Assembly: GCA_963921795.1 (NCBI GenBank) | Contig: OY997640.1 | Coordinates: 5,369,496-5,433,495 of the forward strand | Length of the DNA stretch: 64,000 nucleotides | Direction of reading: 5' to 3' | From: Nannobrachium achirus | Lineage: Eukaryota > Chordata > Actinopteri > Myctophiformes > Myctophidae | Part shown: positions 55,348 through 64,000 of the stretch, in pieces | Position numbering within the stretch: the stretch's first letter is position 1 | Layout of the letters: the number at the start of each line of letters is the position of its first letter | The notes under the pieces: generated by a model | What the model saw: the letters and a program-made list of their open reading frames with translations, nothing else | The model's database searches: none | Told to the model about the DNA's origin: nothing | Position numbers and translations under genes: made by a program

Positions 55348-55809
55348 TAAATAAGTTGATTATGTTACCGTAATTGACATATCACCATGAATCCTTTTCA
55401 ATTTCATAAGACAAGACAAGACACAGGCGGGACTAGACGTCACCAAGAACGAAACAAAAACAAAACAAAACAACTACAAGAACAAAAACTACAAGAACAA
55501 AAACAATGCAAAAAAGAAAAAAAAAAACATTATGAAAGTGGAATGATAAATGGCTAAGATACAATGGGGAAGACAATAGCATCAGGGTATCTGGGGCACT
55601 AACCTCGGAGATTTAATTTCTTTAGGATCAGTCAGGGTCAAGGTTTTGTGAGGGTGTTTATGAAAGCAATTATTGTTACTTTGCCGTCTGTCAATTGAAA
55701 GATGGTCTAGCAATTCAGGCTCTTTGGCTTTTGGGGCTGAAATGAAGCTTACATGGAATGAAGTCTAACAGGGACAGGTGAGTATACATTTCCACTCCTA
55801 GTTAGTTAA

Positions 55810-55929
55810 TTAGTTATATTGTCTAACTCCAGAGTAGACACAAACATCTTCTCTGTCCCTTTGTCTTCTTAGTCTGCCGTTATTGTTCACACTCACAGCA
55901 GCGTAATGGAGGTCGTCAGCATCTCGGCC
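55810..55929 (-). CDS. NITR-2 exon 5, ITIM tail
   Basis: GRDADDLHYAAVSVNNNGRL then VCVYSGVRQYN and TAA, the same protein as NITR-1 exon 5. Confidence 0.75.
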   Translation of the reverse strand, partial: GRDADDLHYAAVSVNNNGRLRRQRDREDVCVYSGVRQYN

Positions 55930-58115
55930 CTGATGAGACAGACAACAGGACGTAATGTGAGATCAAAGGAAATGGGTGAATAATGCACAAATATGATCAT
56001 AGCGGACATTTTAATTTTCCAATCTTGTGATGCTGTAGTGGGGTTACATGTGGGTGTCTGAACGTGACTGAATTTGAAGATAATAGGCCTACTCACCTCA
56101 GAATCACAGGCTGCAGAACTTCTTGGATGAGAAGTGTTCCCTACATATGCAAGATACAATGAGTGAGTAACTGATGCAGCTTGAAAACTAAATTCCACAT
56201 GAAGATTTCACTTGTCGAATGCCACCTACCTCTGCCCTCAGGGCATCTTTTCCTGTCCATGTTGTAAAGGATGTAAGATAAGACGAAGACTGAGATCAAG
56301 GCAACTGCCAAAGCTGCACCCAGTCCATACACCACAAGCAGAGATACCGTGGCCACGTCTGTTTAGAAGGAACACCAAGGTAAGCAAGCATATCCTTTCA
56401 TTTCTTTTTTTCTTTTGTACAATTATGCAATTATTTATTCAAGCATTAATGTTGTGAGTCATTCAGGATGTTTAAAAGAAGAAAACATTTACCACACACC
56501 GGCTCCATATGAAGTAATGTATTGACATTTCAGCCTGCTGGCTTTCATCAGAATGATAGGCCAGTAGGCTGAAACATTAATACATTAAAAATAACTTCAC
56601 ATTGAACCTTTTTAAAGTTTGTTTCCTGTATTCGGCACCTCACTACAGCCATGGTGTGCGTTAACTTTTGCAATAGCATTCAAGATCTAGGATAGGGGTC
56701 TTCAATGTTCTCAGGCCAAGGACCCCTTAGTTAAGCGACCAGGGACCCCCACAACCTTTTCAGAGATTCCATTTAGTTTAATCGTTTGACAGCACATTCA
56801 TCAGTGTATTTTGGATTCATGTCAATTTGTGTTTTCAGATATTTAACCCCTTGAACCATCCATACTTAATAAACTTGACCTTTCACTCTGTACTTAGTCT
56901 GCTCTTTTCCCCCTCTACACCAAAGCTCTTTGCTAAAAATAGCCGATCTACAAGCTCACAACGCCTCTGTAGATCTGCTATTTTTGGCTAAAGTTCTCAG
57001 AATATGGACCACTAGTTCAAGTGGTTAATATAAAAAAGGAGAAAAAAACATTTTGTCTATGATCTAGGTTAATTACCTACCCACAATCTCCACTCTTGTT
57101 CCATTTCCAAACAGTATGCGTCCGCATGAGGCTACAGCACAGTAGTAGGTTCCAGCATCAGCCACGGTCACATTCTCCACAGGGAGGCGATAGACACAGC
57201 TGTGGTTGGTGGATTGCGCTTTGGAAGGCTCTTTGCACTGACCGACATGGGAATAAACCAATCCAAGCTGTGATCTGCCATCTCTGAACCAGTAGACTGT
57301 GGGGTGTTCTCCATTACAGGTGTCAGTGTGTACTGTGCAGTTAAGTGTCACACAGTTTCCTATCTGGACTGACTCTGTTACTGGCTGCTGAGTAATGTCC
57401 TGGGTGTTGGAATGGGTACCCTGGACATTAAGGAAGACACCTTGGGCGAATGTAACCGCAGCGATGGTATCTGTCATCGCACAGAAATACGTAGCCGAAT
57501 CTGACAGGCGGAGGTCGTTGATTGTGAGACGGCTTATTCCCCCTTCGTTTCTTCCAGAGAAATTCAAGTTCTTGAACTCATTGTAAAACGTTGGTATTTG
57601 GACATGCTTCATGGCGGTTGATATAAGCTGAGGTTTGTTTCCCAAAGCTTGCTGGTACCACAGGAGAAGCATCTCGGCATTCTCTCTGTAGAAGCATATC
57701 AAAGTCACCGACTCTCCAACCTTGGCTGTGATGACTCCACTGTCCTGGTGCAGGACTGCAGGTTGAGTTACAGCTGGATCACAGCCTGGAGGATAAATGT
57801 TCACATACAGAACCTTCAAGAGACTGTGTCACTGATCATGAACATAATGGTCTTAAACATCATACAGATTTTATACCATGAAATTTAACTCTACCATGCT
57901 CTGAACAATGGTGTTATCCAAAAAAATCTGCACGTTTTTATTGTTCGATATGCCTCATATTGACAAGATGACAAACATTTTGTCTGTCCAGCCTTCATCA
58001 TCAGTGTGAATTGAAATGGTGTTCACCACACCCAATGAAACACACAAACACAAGTGAAAATTCTAAAATACTCACTTATATCAACCAGAAGTAGAAAAAG
58101 GATGCAAAGAGTCAT
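55810..58115 (-). CDS. NITR-2: NITR-like inhibitory receptor
   Basis: Five exons on the minus strand: 58115-58076, 57785-57081, 56358-56230, 56140-56097 and 55929-55810 (1038 nt, 345 aa), all GT-AG, phases 1,1,1,0. Order: leader, V domain, I domain, membrane helix, tail with ITIM LHYAAV and an ITIM-like CVYSGV. The V and I domains are in one exon and end in J-like motifs, the I domain in FGNGTRVEIVG, as in teleost NITRs (innate, non-rearranging relatives of antigen-receptor V regions; some recognise allogeneic targets). No charge in the helix, so an inhibitory type. It is the intact sister of NITR-1. Candidate CCAAT box 58190. Its SLAM-type neighbour is only a relic. A different teleost V-set receptor family is the main alternative. 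Confidence 0.78.
56097..56140 (-). CDS. NITR-2 exon 4, cytoplasmic
   Basis: 44 nt, NTSHPRSSAACDSE, acceptor ATGTAG, donor GTGAGT. Confidence 0.68.
56230..56358 (-). CDS. NITR-2 exon 3, membrane helix
   Basis: DVATVSLLVVYGLGAALAVA then LISVFVLSYILYNM and DRKRCPEGR. Intact GGA where NITR-1 has TGA. Confidence 0.8.
56938..56988. repeat. Recurrent hairpin copy
   Basis: Duplicate of the 15517 copy, in NITR-2 intron 2. Confidence 0.7.
57081..57785 (-). CDS. NITR-2 exon 2, V and I domains
   Basis: 705 nt. V: VTLICFYRENAEM, LLLWYQQALGNK, LSDSATYFCAMTDTIAAV and FAQGVFLNVQG. I: CVTLNCTVHTDTC, VYWFRDGRSQLG, GQC, NHSCVYRLP, AGTYYCAVASCG and FGNGTRVEI. One codon longer than NITR-1 in the CDR3-like loop. 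Confidence 0.8.
58076..58115 (-). CDS. NITR-2 exon 1, signal peptide
   Basis: MTLCILFLLLVDI, donor GTGAG, phase 1. Confidence 0.77.
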
Positions 58116-58187
58116 CGTCTGAGGTTTGTACCTGTACTGTAAATTGTTTACTGAAGCGCACAGCTCTTTTGAAGAGACCGACCTTGT

Positions 58188-58202
58188 TCATGATTGGCTG
58201 AC
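58188..58202 (-). promoter_or_regulatory. Candidate CCAAT box, NITR-2
   Basis: AGCCAATCA on the minus strand, 80 bases before the ATG, without the insertion seen in NITR-1. Confidence 0.45.
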
Positions 58203-58579
58203 CTGCTTTCTGATACCGCATGCCAGGCCTGCAATATTGTCATTCTAGGGGCAAGGCCATCTAAGCATAAATGCCATCTAAACAGGTTTAATACTGGAAG
58301 TCAGTGGAGATGCGTGCGTGTGTCAGAAAAGGTCACGTGTGGTGCCTGCGTAGTACTGTACTTTGCAAGTCAAACCCCCCTCCTTATGCTAGGTATTAAG
58401 GTAGGTTTTGTTTGTGTAGAGTGCTGGGTGGGCGTCCTACTTGCCAAAATCTGGGGCAAAATCTTAGTTTTGATCAAAGTTACAAAATTATAGCACACTT
58501 GAAAGCATGAAAGCTAGCCTGTTCAATGTCCCAACTCATGACCCATGAGGTTTGGGCTCAAATGTACTACTGGTGTGCC

Positions 58580-59305
58580 GTGGGAAGGCGAACGCAGAAA
58601 CACACGTTGCAGATTCTAAGTGTAGCCTATGATATCATACAATCCGTAAAGCGACATTTTAATGGGTGGTTAAAGTTTATTCCCACTTTGGACGTCAGAT
58701 GGTGAGTCCCCTTCATGAGACGGTGGTTGTACAGTGTGTGTAAAGTCACCTTTTTAGATCTTATTATTCACATTGTCATGGACAATATCTTACGTCTTAC
58801 GCCTGGAGCTATCTCATGATATCACTATCATGCAGCAGTATGACGAAACAAAATGTTACACTTGAAAGAGAACAGGGGCAGACTGTCGCAGATTTTAAAA
58901 TGTAGTTTGCTTAGTTTAGTGCTACTGCCTCCTTTACCTACTCGCCTCCTGATAAGCAAATGAAGATGGATAGATGGAAGTATTTAAAAAAATCACACTA
59001 GTGTGAAGTGAGGGGTGCTATTTATGTGTTAAAGTGTCCCGCTAGCCAATTACAGCACATCCTGCGAAGCTTGGCCAATGGGACCTTGGGCGTACAACAG
59101 ACTTTGAGCCGTTTGTGTCAAGATGTAGGCCATATCTAGGCCAGATGTAGGCCATGTTTCAGTTTATCGCTTCATAGTTTTTTTGACGGGACAAAGCCAG
59201 ATGTTGGAGCTGTAATTCCTGTTCCAGGAGCACCGCTCAAAAACAAATGAAAGAAAGAGATATCAGAAGAACCCAACTAACTGTATGCTATGGGATGCCT
59301 AACAA
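58580..59305. other. Non-coding stretch
   Basis: No gene recognised. ATGTAGGCCATGTTT and TAGGCCATATCTAGGCCAG make a short local repeat at 59125-59160. Confidence 0.4.
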
Positions 59306-59455
59306 CTAGGGATGCCCCGATCAGGGTTTTTTTGCTCCCGATCCGATACCGATCAAATATTATTGCTTCCGATTCGATCCCGATCTTTCCCGATCCGATC
59401 TTTTGGCAAGGCATTAAGAAATAAAAGAAAATCACACTCGTGTGAACTGAGCGGT

Positions 59456-59543
<88 letters not shown>
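59456..59543. repeat. (GT)n microsatellite
   Basis: 88 bases of GT inside the hAT-like element. Confidence 0.97.
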
Positions 59544-59544
<1 letters not shown>

Positions 59545-59593
59545 AACAGCGCCCCTCCCTTAACATGTGGTCAGAAAAGGTTACTGCAGGCTA

Positions 59594-59634
59594 CAGACAG
59601 ACAGACAGACACGGAGACAGACAGACAGACAGAC
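59594..59634. repeat. (GACA)n microsatellite
   Basis: GACA units with one interruption. Confidence 0.9.
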
Positions 59635-60176
59635 CCACACACACGGCCACGTATAGGAGCGTTGTGACCACCGCTCAAAAAAAAATCTATTCATTCTATC
59701 ACTTAGTGCAGCACTGAATCAATATAGGCCTACTAGTGCAGTGTTCTCAATCATTGTGCAGCGGACCTTTGGTGTGGCCTTTGAAATTTGGCAGTGAAGT
59801 CACGATTTAAGGACTTTTAAAACCTGTTTAATATCTCAAAAAATAAAATAAAATAGACCATTACAGCATCAAAAATAATCAACAAACTATATAAAAACTG
59901 GTAAAACATTGGCCATTTTTAAAGTTGAAACAAAATAAGTTAAGAACCAATTAACCAGTCTGCTTGAAAAGTATGCATCTGTAGCAGCTAGACAGTGCAG
60001 AGAGACATAATTGCCTTCCTCTGATCCATTAACAAGGGGCCAATTACTACTTATTGGCATCAGCTGCCAGCTGGACACAGAGTCTGACACAATCACCTTC
60101 CCTCTGCAGTGCTCTGTCTGTCTCATTTCTCCAAAAGCCCTTGAATATGATTGAAAATGATTAAGGATTACTGTGA

Positions 60177-60213
60177 TTATGGTAAGCTTACATTTCATGT
60201 AAGCTTACCATAA
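60177..60213. repeat. Perfect hairpin, 17-bp arms
   Basis: TTATGGTAAGCTTACAT and its exact inverse around TTC. Confidence 0.92.
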
Positions 60214-60472
60214 CTTTCAGTACTCCCAGAAAATATTTTTTTCTCCGATCTTATAAAAAAACGGCCATATCGGCGGCCGATCCGATCACGTGATCGGGAT
60301 CGGGCAACACTACTAACAACACAACCATCCTCTAGCTCTTTTAAGACTTACAGTATATGCCTCAACAGACCGGGTTAGCAACCTTCTGTATACTTCTCTA
60401 ACAATAGAAGCCCTCGGTTAAATATCAGCACCATGGACAGCACCAGCACCAGAGGTTCTAAAACACTGTATT

Positions 60473-61160
60473 TGTCCGGCTGCCAACTTGTCTTTTATGG
60501 CATAGGTATGACATTTGGTATATATATATTTTTGTATTGGCCTAAAATGTTGTGTGTATATATACATTCATGAAAGCACCTGCTGACCGTCAGCATTGAG
60601 CAATTTGTTTTATAGGGGGTAAAAGTTGGGCCCATTCACTTACTATAAAGGAAAAAAATACCCACCAACAATCTGATTTAAGTAGCATGTGAGGGGTCAA
60701 ACTAGGGGTTTTTAATTATTCTGAATCCATTGCAAGCATTTGTTTTGCATGAAAAACATTCCTTGGGCTAAAAACGCCCCCAAGAAAATTGTGAAAAGTG
60801 ATTGGTTTAGTGACTCATCACTAAACCATAGTTTTGTGCGGCTGTTTTTAGGCCATGGAATGTTTTTCATGCCAAACAAATGTTGCAATAGATTCAGAAT
60901 AATTAAAAAACCCTAGTTTGACCCCTCACATGATACTTAAAGCAGATTTTTGGGGTTATTTCTTTCCTTTATAGTATAGTGTATACAGTAGTAAGTGAAT
61001 GGGTCCCAAACATTTACCCCCTATAAAATAAATTGCTCAATGCTGACAGACGGTCAGCAGGTGGATTCATGACTGTACGGTATGTATATAGACAATATTT
61101 TAGGTCAATAAAAAAACTATATACTACATTTCAGACCTCGCCGCAGGGGCAGCCGGACTA
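60473..61160. mobile_element. Large foldback element
   Basis: Ends TGTCCGGCTGCC and GGCAGCCGGACTA; the arms stay complementary for over 300 bp (TTGAGCAATTTGTTTTATAG and its inverse, GACCCCTCACATG, CATGGAATGTTTTTCATG-type words). No coding capacity. Confidence 0.8.
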
Positions 61161-61740
61161 TATTGATTGGGTGTGCCCACTTATCCTTTGATTTGTTTCT
61201 CCAATTTTCTCATTACGAAAATGTATCATAAACATGAAATATAATTTCACTTTTGTTATTCATACTTATACTTGAATATACTAACTATGGCATAATATAT
61301 TTGGCCCAACGTTATTCCTGCAATAGGCTACAACCTGTAACTCCAAGGAAACCCACTACAGCTGCTTTATAACATATATATTTTTAGTGAGGCTATAAAT
61401 AACTGGCTGTGACAGAGAGAGAGAGAAAGAGAGAGAGTTTAGTTATATAGAGTTATTAATTTAATAACAGTTAATGAATTACAGATCAAGGCACCTAGCT
61501 AGCTTGTCATTTGCATGTTCTGTTGGCGCCACTGAACTTTATGCAAATAATCTTGAGTTGTAATTCAGGTAGATATTTGCCCATGTCCCAGACCTGTCTG
61601 GATAAAGTCTGGTGTATAGGCAATTACTTTTCCCAGTTGGTAATATTAGTATTTGAAAGTGAGAATATGTTACCAAATTATACAACAACTCTGATATGTA
61701 GTCTGTCTATGATCATATTTTTAACAGTTATTGTCTCCAC

Positions 61741-62170
61741 CAGCCGAAGGCTGAGGGAGAGTATGTTTTCCCCTCCGTCCGTCCGTCCGTCCGTCCGTGC
61801 GTCCGTCCGTGCGTCCGTGCGTCCGTGCGTCCTCGCAGTTTGTGAACAGCTAATCTCAGTCACCGTTGGCCCGATCGCTGCCAAACTGAGCACACACACT
61901 CCCTGGATGCCAATCTAGAACCTCTGCCCCACATTTTTTCAAATCGGCCTCATGGTGGCGCTATAACAGGCCGATTTGTGTGGCCTGGTTGTTACCAGCT
62001 AATCTCTGGCGCCGTTGGCCCGATCGCTGCCAAACTGAGCACACACACTCCCTGGATGCTAATTCAGAACCTCTGCCCCACATTTTTTAAATCAGCCTCA
62101 TGGTGGCGCTATAACAGGCCGATTTGTGTGGCCTGGTGGAGACCTGTGCTCGGAAGAGCACTGCTTCTAG
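61741..62170 (+). mobile_element. Family C element, complete short copy
   Basis: Starts TTGTCTCCACCAGCCGAAGG, has a (GTCC)n stretch, and ends GGTGGAGACC, hairpin GTGCTCGGAAGAGCAC, TGCTTCTAG. Flanks AACAGTTA and TTATAAGTG, no target duplication. The GCGCTATAACAGGCC block is present twice (61958, 62106). Confidence 0.8.
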
Positions 62171-62216
62171 TTATAAGTGTTATCTTGTTTTTCAGCAGGT
62201 GGTGTCAGTTAAACTG

Positions 62217-62220
<4 letters not shown>

Positions 62221-62279
<59 letters not shown>

Positions 62280-62323
62280 CGTGTGCGTGTGCGTGTGTGT
62301 GTGTGCGTGTGTGTGTGTGTGTG
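62221..62323. repeat. (GT)n microsatellite
   Basis: GT with several GC interruptions. Confidence 0.97.
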
Positions 62324-62755
62324 AGGTGGGGCCTGGGGGGGCAGGTACGTGACATTTTGCCAAACCCAACAGTGGAAATTGTCACTTGTAGGCGGAGATG
62401 AAAGCTTTCTGTTCTGCATTGTGGTGGTCGACCTTTTCTCAGTGCGAGGTAAGAATCTTTTTACTTTACTTTGAACAATACAGTATTGCAGTCATATGTT
62501 TGTGATTATTATTACATACTATTAAATATAACATTTAATAATAAGATAATTCCTCAAACAAACACAAAATATTTAGTAATACAGTAAATACATCTGGGCA
62601 GATTTTCAGGCTGCTACACGGCCTTCAAAACGAGTCCTGTGTTGCACAGACAAGAGCAATGGTCCCTCCATTTGAAGTGTTAAGCACTGCTATAACACTG
62701 CTGCCGACCCATGTCCACTGTCATACCTGTGCGACCTTGTGTACAGGAGGTAGGG

Positions 62756-63045
62756 CTGTTTAAAGCCCAGCCAATAGGAACACAGAGGGGGCGGGGCTTA
62801 AGCAATGACAGCCTTCCCTTCCCGAAGAGCATCTACCAAGTTTGGGAAGTTAGAATGCTGGTAACTGGAATTATGGCTGTTTAAAGTCGATAGGAACACA
62901 AAGGGGACAGGTTTAAACAATTACATTACTATTGGCCGTCTAAGAGCGCCTATCAAGTTTGGGAGGTTTATCATGCTGGGAACTGGAGTTATGGCTGTTT
63001 GAACCGCAGCCAATAGGAAGACAGAGGGAGCGGAGCAATGGTGTG
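62756..63045 (+). repeat. ~120-bp tandem repeat, three copies
   Basis: GGCTGTTTAAA/GAA...ATAGGAA.ACA.A.GG starts at 62755, 62875 and 62994; the word ATCAAGTTTGGGA(A/G)G recurs at the same spacing. Confidence 0.75.
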
Positions 63046-63206
63046 CCTGTGGTCCACACATGGTCCCTGGTCTAGCTATTTTGGCAGACCCCTGATCAGT
63101 GTTGGTATCAAGTTTGGTGCAGATTGGAGCAACGGTGCACCTCACAGCCAGGTCAGTTATGTTTGACAACATAAGGTACAGTACACCAAAATACAGTATT
63201 TATAAA

Positions 63207-64000
63207 CCAGTAAGACTCCCTAATCGGGAGATAAGCGACCGTAGGTGGCTTATCTCCACAAATAGGGCAAAAATTTGTTTTTCCAAAATCTTGGAAGTGT
63301 AGACATGACATGAGTGTAGACATGCTGTGTAGTGATATTTGTGATTTTAGGGCCAAAACTGTAGGAGCAGTGTCCAAAAATGTGTTTTAAAAATCGTCCT
63401 GAAGGTGGCGCTAGAATAGGGCCATGTGAGAAATGAGGGGTGGGGTCTTGCCTTGGCGTTGCCTTGGCGGACGAATAGGTACCGGGCCCGGCTCTCCCGG
63501 ACGCTCCTAGCCCGAGTTACGGCATTTTATGTGCGCTGCAGTGGCAGGGGGTCCTCCACTGGGGGCGCCACCACTTTTGCATCCGTTCTGGAGCACCAGG
63601 AGTCGGTGGTCCCCGGGAATTCCCCGTGAGCAGCCCCGTTGGGGTGGTCATTTGGTCATTTTTGCACATTTGGTCATTTTTTACATCTGGGGTCCCCCAG
63701 GGACCTGGGGGTCCCTGGGGCTCCAGGGGTCCTTGGAGGTTGTAGTTTGGCAGGCAAGGAGTGTGTGTGTAAAATCTGGCATGGATCGGGTCAACGGGTG
63801 CGGAGATATAAGCAGGGAAAAAGTGTGACGTGTGACGTGTGAGCACATTTGGTCATTTTTTACATCTGTGGGTCCCCCAGGGACCTGGGGGTCCCTGGGG
63901 CTCCGGGGGTCCTTGGAGGTTGTAGTTTGGCAGTCAAGGAGTGTGTGTGCAAAATTTGGCATGGATGGGGGCAACGGTTGTGGAGATATGAGCAGGGCAA
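63207..64000 (-). mobile_element. Family B element, runs off the window
   Basis: Minus-strand 3' end CCAGTAAGACTCCCTAATCG at 63207; then the GGTGGCGCTAGAATAGGGCC and GGGGTCCCTGGGG blocks. The stretch 63670-63830 is repeated at 63843-64000, so this copy has an internal direct duplication of about 170 bp. The 5' end is beyond the window. Confidence 0.7.

Larger units (their letters stand above)
53966..58579. repeat. Segmental duplication, copy 2 (NITR-2 block)
   Basis: Colinear with 13483-17320. Identity is visibly highest over the NITR exons and introns 2-4. Confidence 0.8.
59308..60312. mobile_element. hAT-like element
   Basis: Left end TAGGGATGCCCCGATCAGGG and right end GATCGGGATCGGGCAACACTA, with CCGATCCGATC repeats near both ends. 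Interrupted by a GT microsatellite and a GACA repeat. No transposase frame. Confidence 0.6.

Noticed and set aside
61741..62170. CRISPR-like impression from regularly spaced GTCC/GTGC words
   Set aside because: A vertebrate rolling-circle element's internal microsatellite; no direct repeat-spacer structure.
63429..63846. Overlapping proline/glycine-rich frames on both strands near the window end
   Set aside because: They follow the internal GGGGTCCCTGGGG duplication of family B on both strands and are not coding.

Overview
The window looks like nuclear DNA from a teleost fish. Support comes from small exons with GT-AG introns all in the phases usual for immunoglobulin-superfamily genes, many fish-type transposon remnants (hAT-like, LINE C-termini, tRNA SINE), long CA/GT microsatellites, and NITR-like receptors, a family known only from bony fish. 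No species is claimed. More than 85% of the window is non-coding repeat; the genes are duplicated copies of two kinds of cell-surface immune receptor.

Layout. (1) 781-12534, plus strand: a five-exon SLAM/CD2-type receptor (SLAM-A) with an ITIM-bearing tail; its 10-kb first intron is inflated by transposons and holds the wreck of a multi-exon BEN-domain gene. (2) 14416-16730, minus strand: a NITR-like receptor (NITR-1) convergent with SLAM-A; it has a nonsense codon in the membrane segment and an insertion in its promoter. (3) 17336-20518: a 3.2-kb insertion made of two opposed copies of a rolling-circle-type element, next to an orphan third NITR leader exon (20768-20807). (4) 20900-26400: repeats only, including a TIR element carrying a telomere-like array. 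(5) 26620-35159, plus strand: a six-exon SLAM/CD2-type receptor (SLAM-B) with two ITSMs; its introns hold nested elements. (6) 35200-38390: foldback, LINE and hAT pieces. (7) 38460-49938: seven head-to-tail copies of a 1.54-kb unit. (8) 50100-53900: foldback element, microsatellites and relics of further SLAM-type introns. (9) 55810-58115, minus strand: an intact NITR-like receptor (NITR-2). (10) 58600-64000: hAT-like, foldback and rolling-circle-type elements.

How it fits together. The ancestral block appears to be a SLAM-type gene (plus) facing a NITR-type gene (minus), tail to tail. It was duplicated, leaving two live SLAM-type genes, one intact and one damaged NITR gene, one orphan leader and several dead intron fragments. 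The two SLAM-type genes share a base-identical C2 exon, differ strongly in the ligand-binding V exon, and end in different signalling tails (ITIM versus ITSM), as expected for paired inhibitory/modulatory receptors. The repeats are dominated by three related families (A, B, C below) that share one design: 5' TTG plus hairpin, an inverted copy of the 5' end near the 3' end, then a 3' hairpin and CTAG or CTGG, inserted between A and T without target duplication. This is the design of Helentron/HINE-type Helitrons. Paralogue comparison inside the window gives several clean empty sites. All exon structures were read by eye and no database search was possible.
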